From assembly GCA_003242675.1 (NCBI GenBank), contig QGVE01000063.1:1-14463 (forward strand): a stretch of 14,463 nucleotides of DNA. Direction: 5' to 3'. Shown piece after piece: positions 14,424 to 14,463 of the stretch. The notes below the pieces were generated by a model. That model did no database searches, had not been told where the DNA came from, and saw only the letters and a program-made list of their open reading frames with translations. A program made the position numbers and the translations under genes. Numbering within the stretch: the stretch's first letter is position 1; every line of letters starts with the position of its first letter. Source of the DNA: Bacillota bacterium (GTDB lineage Bacteria; Bacillota_E; Symbiobacteriia; Symbiobacteriales; Symbiobacteriaceae).

Positions 14424-14451
14424 CGCACCGGGGAAGGGGGCCCCGTGTGCG
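14424..14451 (+). terminator. Possible terminator hairpin after ypeB
   Basis: CGCACCGGGG (14424-14433) pairs with CCCCGTGTGCG (14441-14451), one T bulged, around AAGGGGG. No U-tract follows within the window. Confidence 0.35.
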
Positions 14452-14463
14452 AAATGGCGCGTG

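Noticed and set aside
12113..14428. Minus-strand open frame of 771 codons opposite sleB and ypeB
   Set aside because: Both plus-strand genes show clear family motifs and ribosome sites; the antisense translation is His/Arg/Pro-rich and resembles nothing.

Overview
The window is about 14.5 kb of very GC-rich DNA (roughly 70% by eye) with compact genes, strong GGAGG-type ribosome binding sites and frequent GTG/TTG starts. It carries a sleB-ypeB spore-germination pair, a T-box riboswitch and sigma-A-like promoters, so it points to a high-GC, endospore-forming Gram-positive bacterium. The combination best fits a Symbiobacterium-like member of the Clostridia/Firmicutes; that name is an inference from composition and gene content. 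I see no insertion sequence, tRNA, rRNA, CRISPR array or phage gene.

Layout. (1) 1-478: the end of a reading frame that looks like a degenerate GGDEF domain, interrupted by an in-frame TAG at 81-83, followed by a terminator. (2) 554-2634: two separately terminated cell-wall genes, a VanY/DacB-type D,D-carboxypeptidase lipoprotein and an exported M23 (LytM-like) endopeptidase with a copper-amine-oxidase-N-like domain. (3) 2737-6374: a tight operon of a DUF523 protein and three tandem M42 aminopeptidase (TET/FrvX/YsdC-like) paralogues, joined by overlaps of 10 and 4 bases and closed by a 14-bp perfect hairpin. The first two paralogues keep the metal and catalytic residues (the second with Glu at one Asp ligand). 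The third has lost the general-base Glu and the last His ligand and is probably a pseudo-enzyme subunit. (4) 6444-8503: a methyl-accepting chemotaxis protein with its own promoter. (5) 8549-9405: a stand-alone tatC. (6) 9465-10686: a proline-type T-box leader whose specifier reads CCC, upstream of proC. (7) 10777-12056 on the minus strand: an exported Amidase_6-type protein with a sigma-G-like promoter. (8) 12086-14377: divergently transcribed sleB and ypeB, with a second, weaker sigma-G-like promoter and a stable hairpin in the leader.

How the genes work together. Cell-envelope hydrolysis dominates: D,D-carboxypeptidase, M23 endopeptidase, cortex-lytic SleB with its partner YpeB, and a putative amidase that may share the forespore programme with sleB. 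The M42 operon is a peptide-degradation unit and may build a hetero-oligomeric particle. proC makes proline under control of uncharged tRNA-Pro. The two most rewarding places to look are the M42 triplet with its defective third member, and the sleB/amidase divergent region with paired forespore-like promoters.
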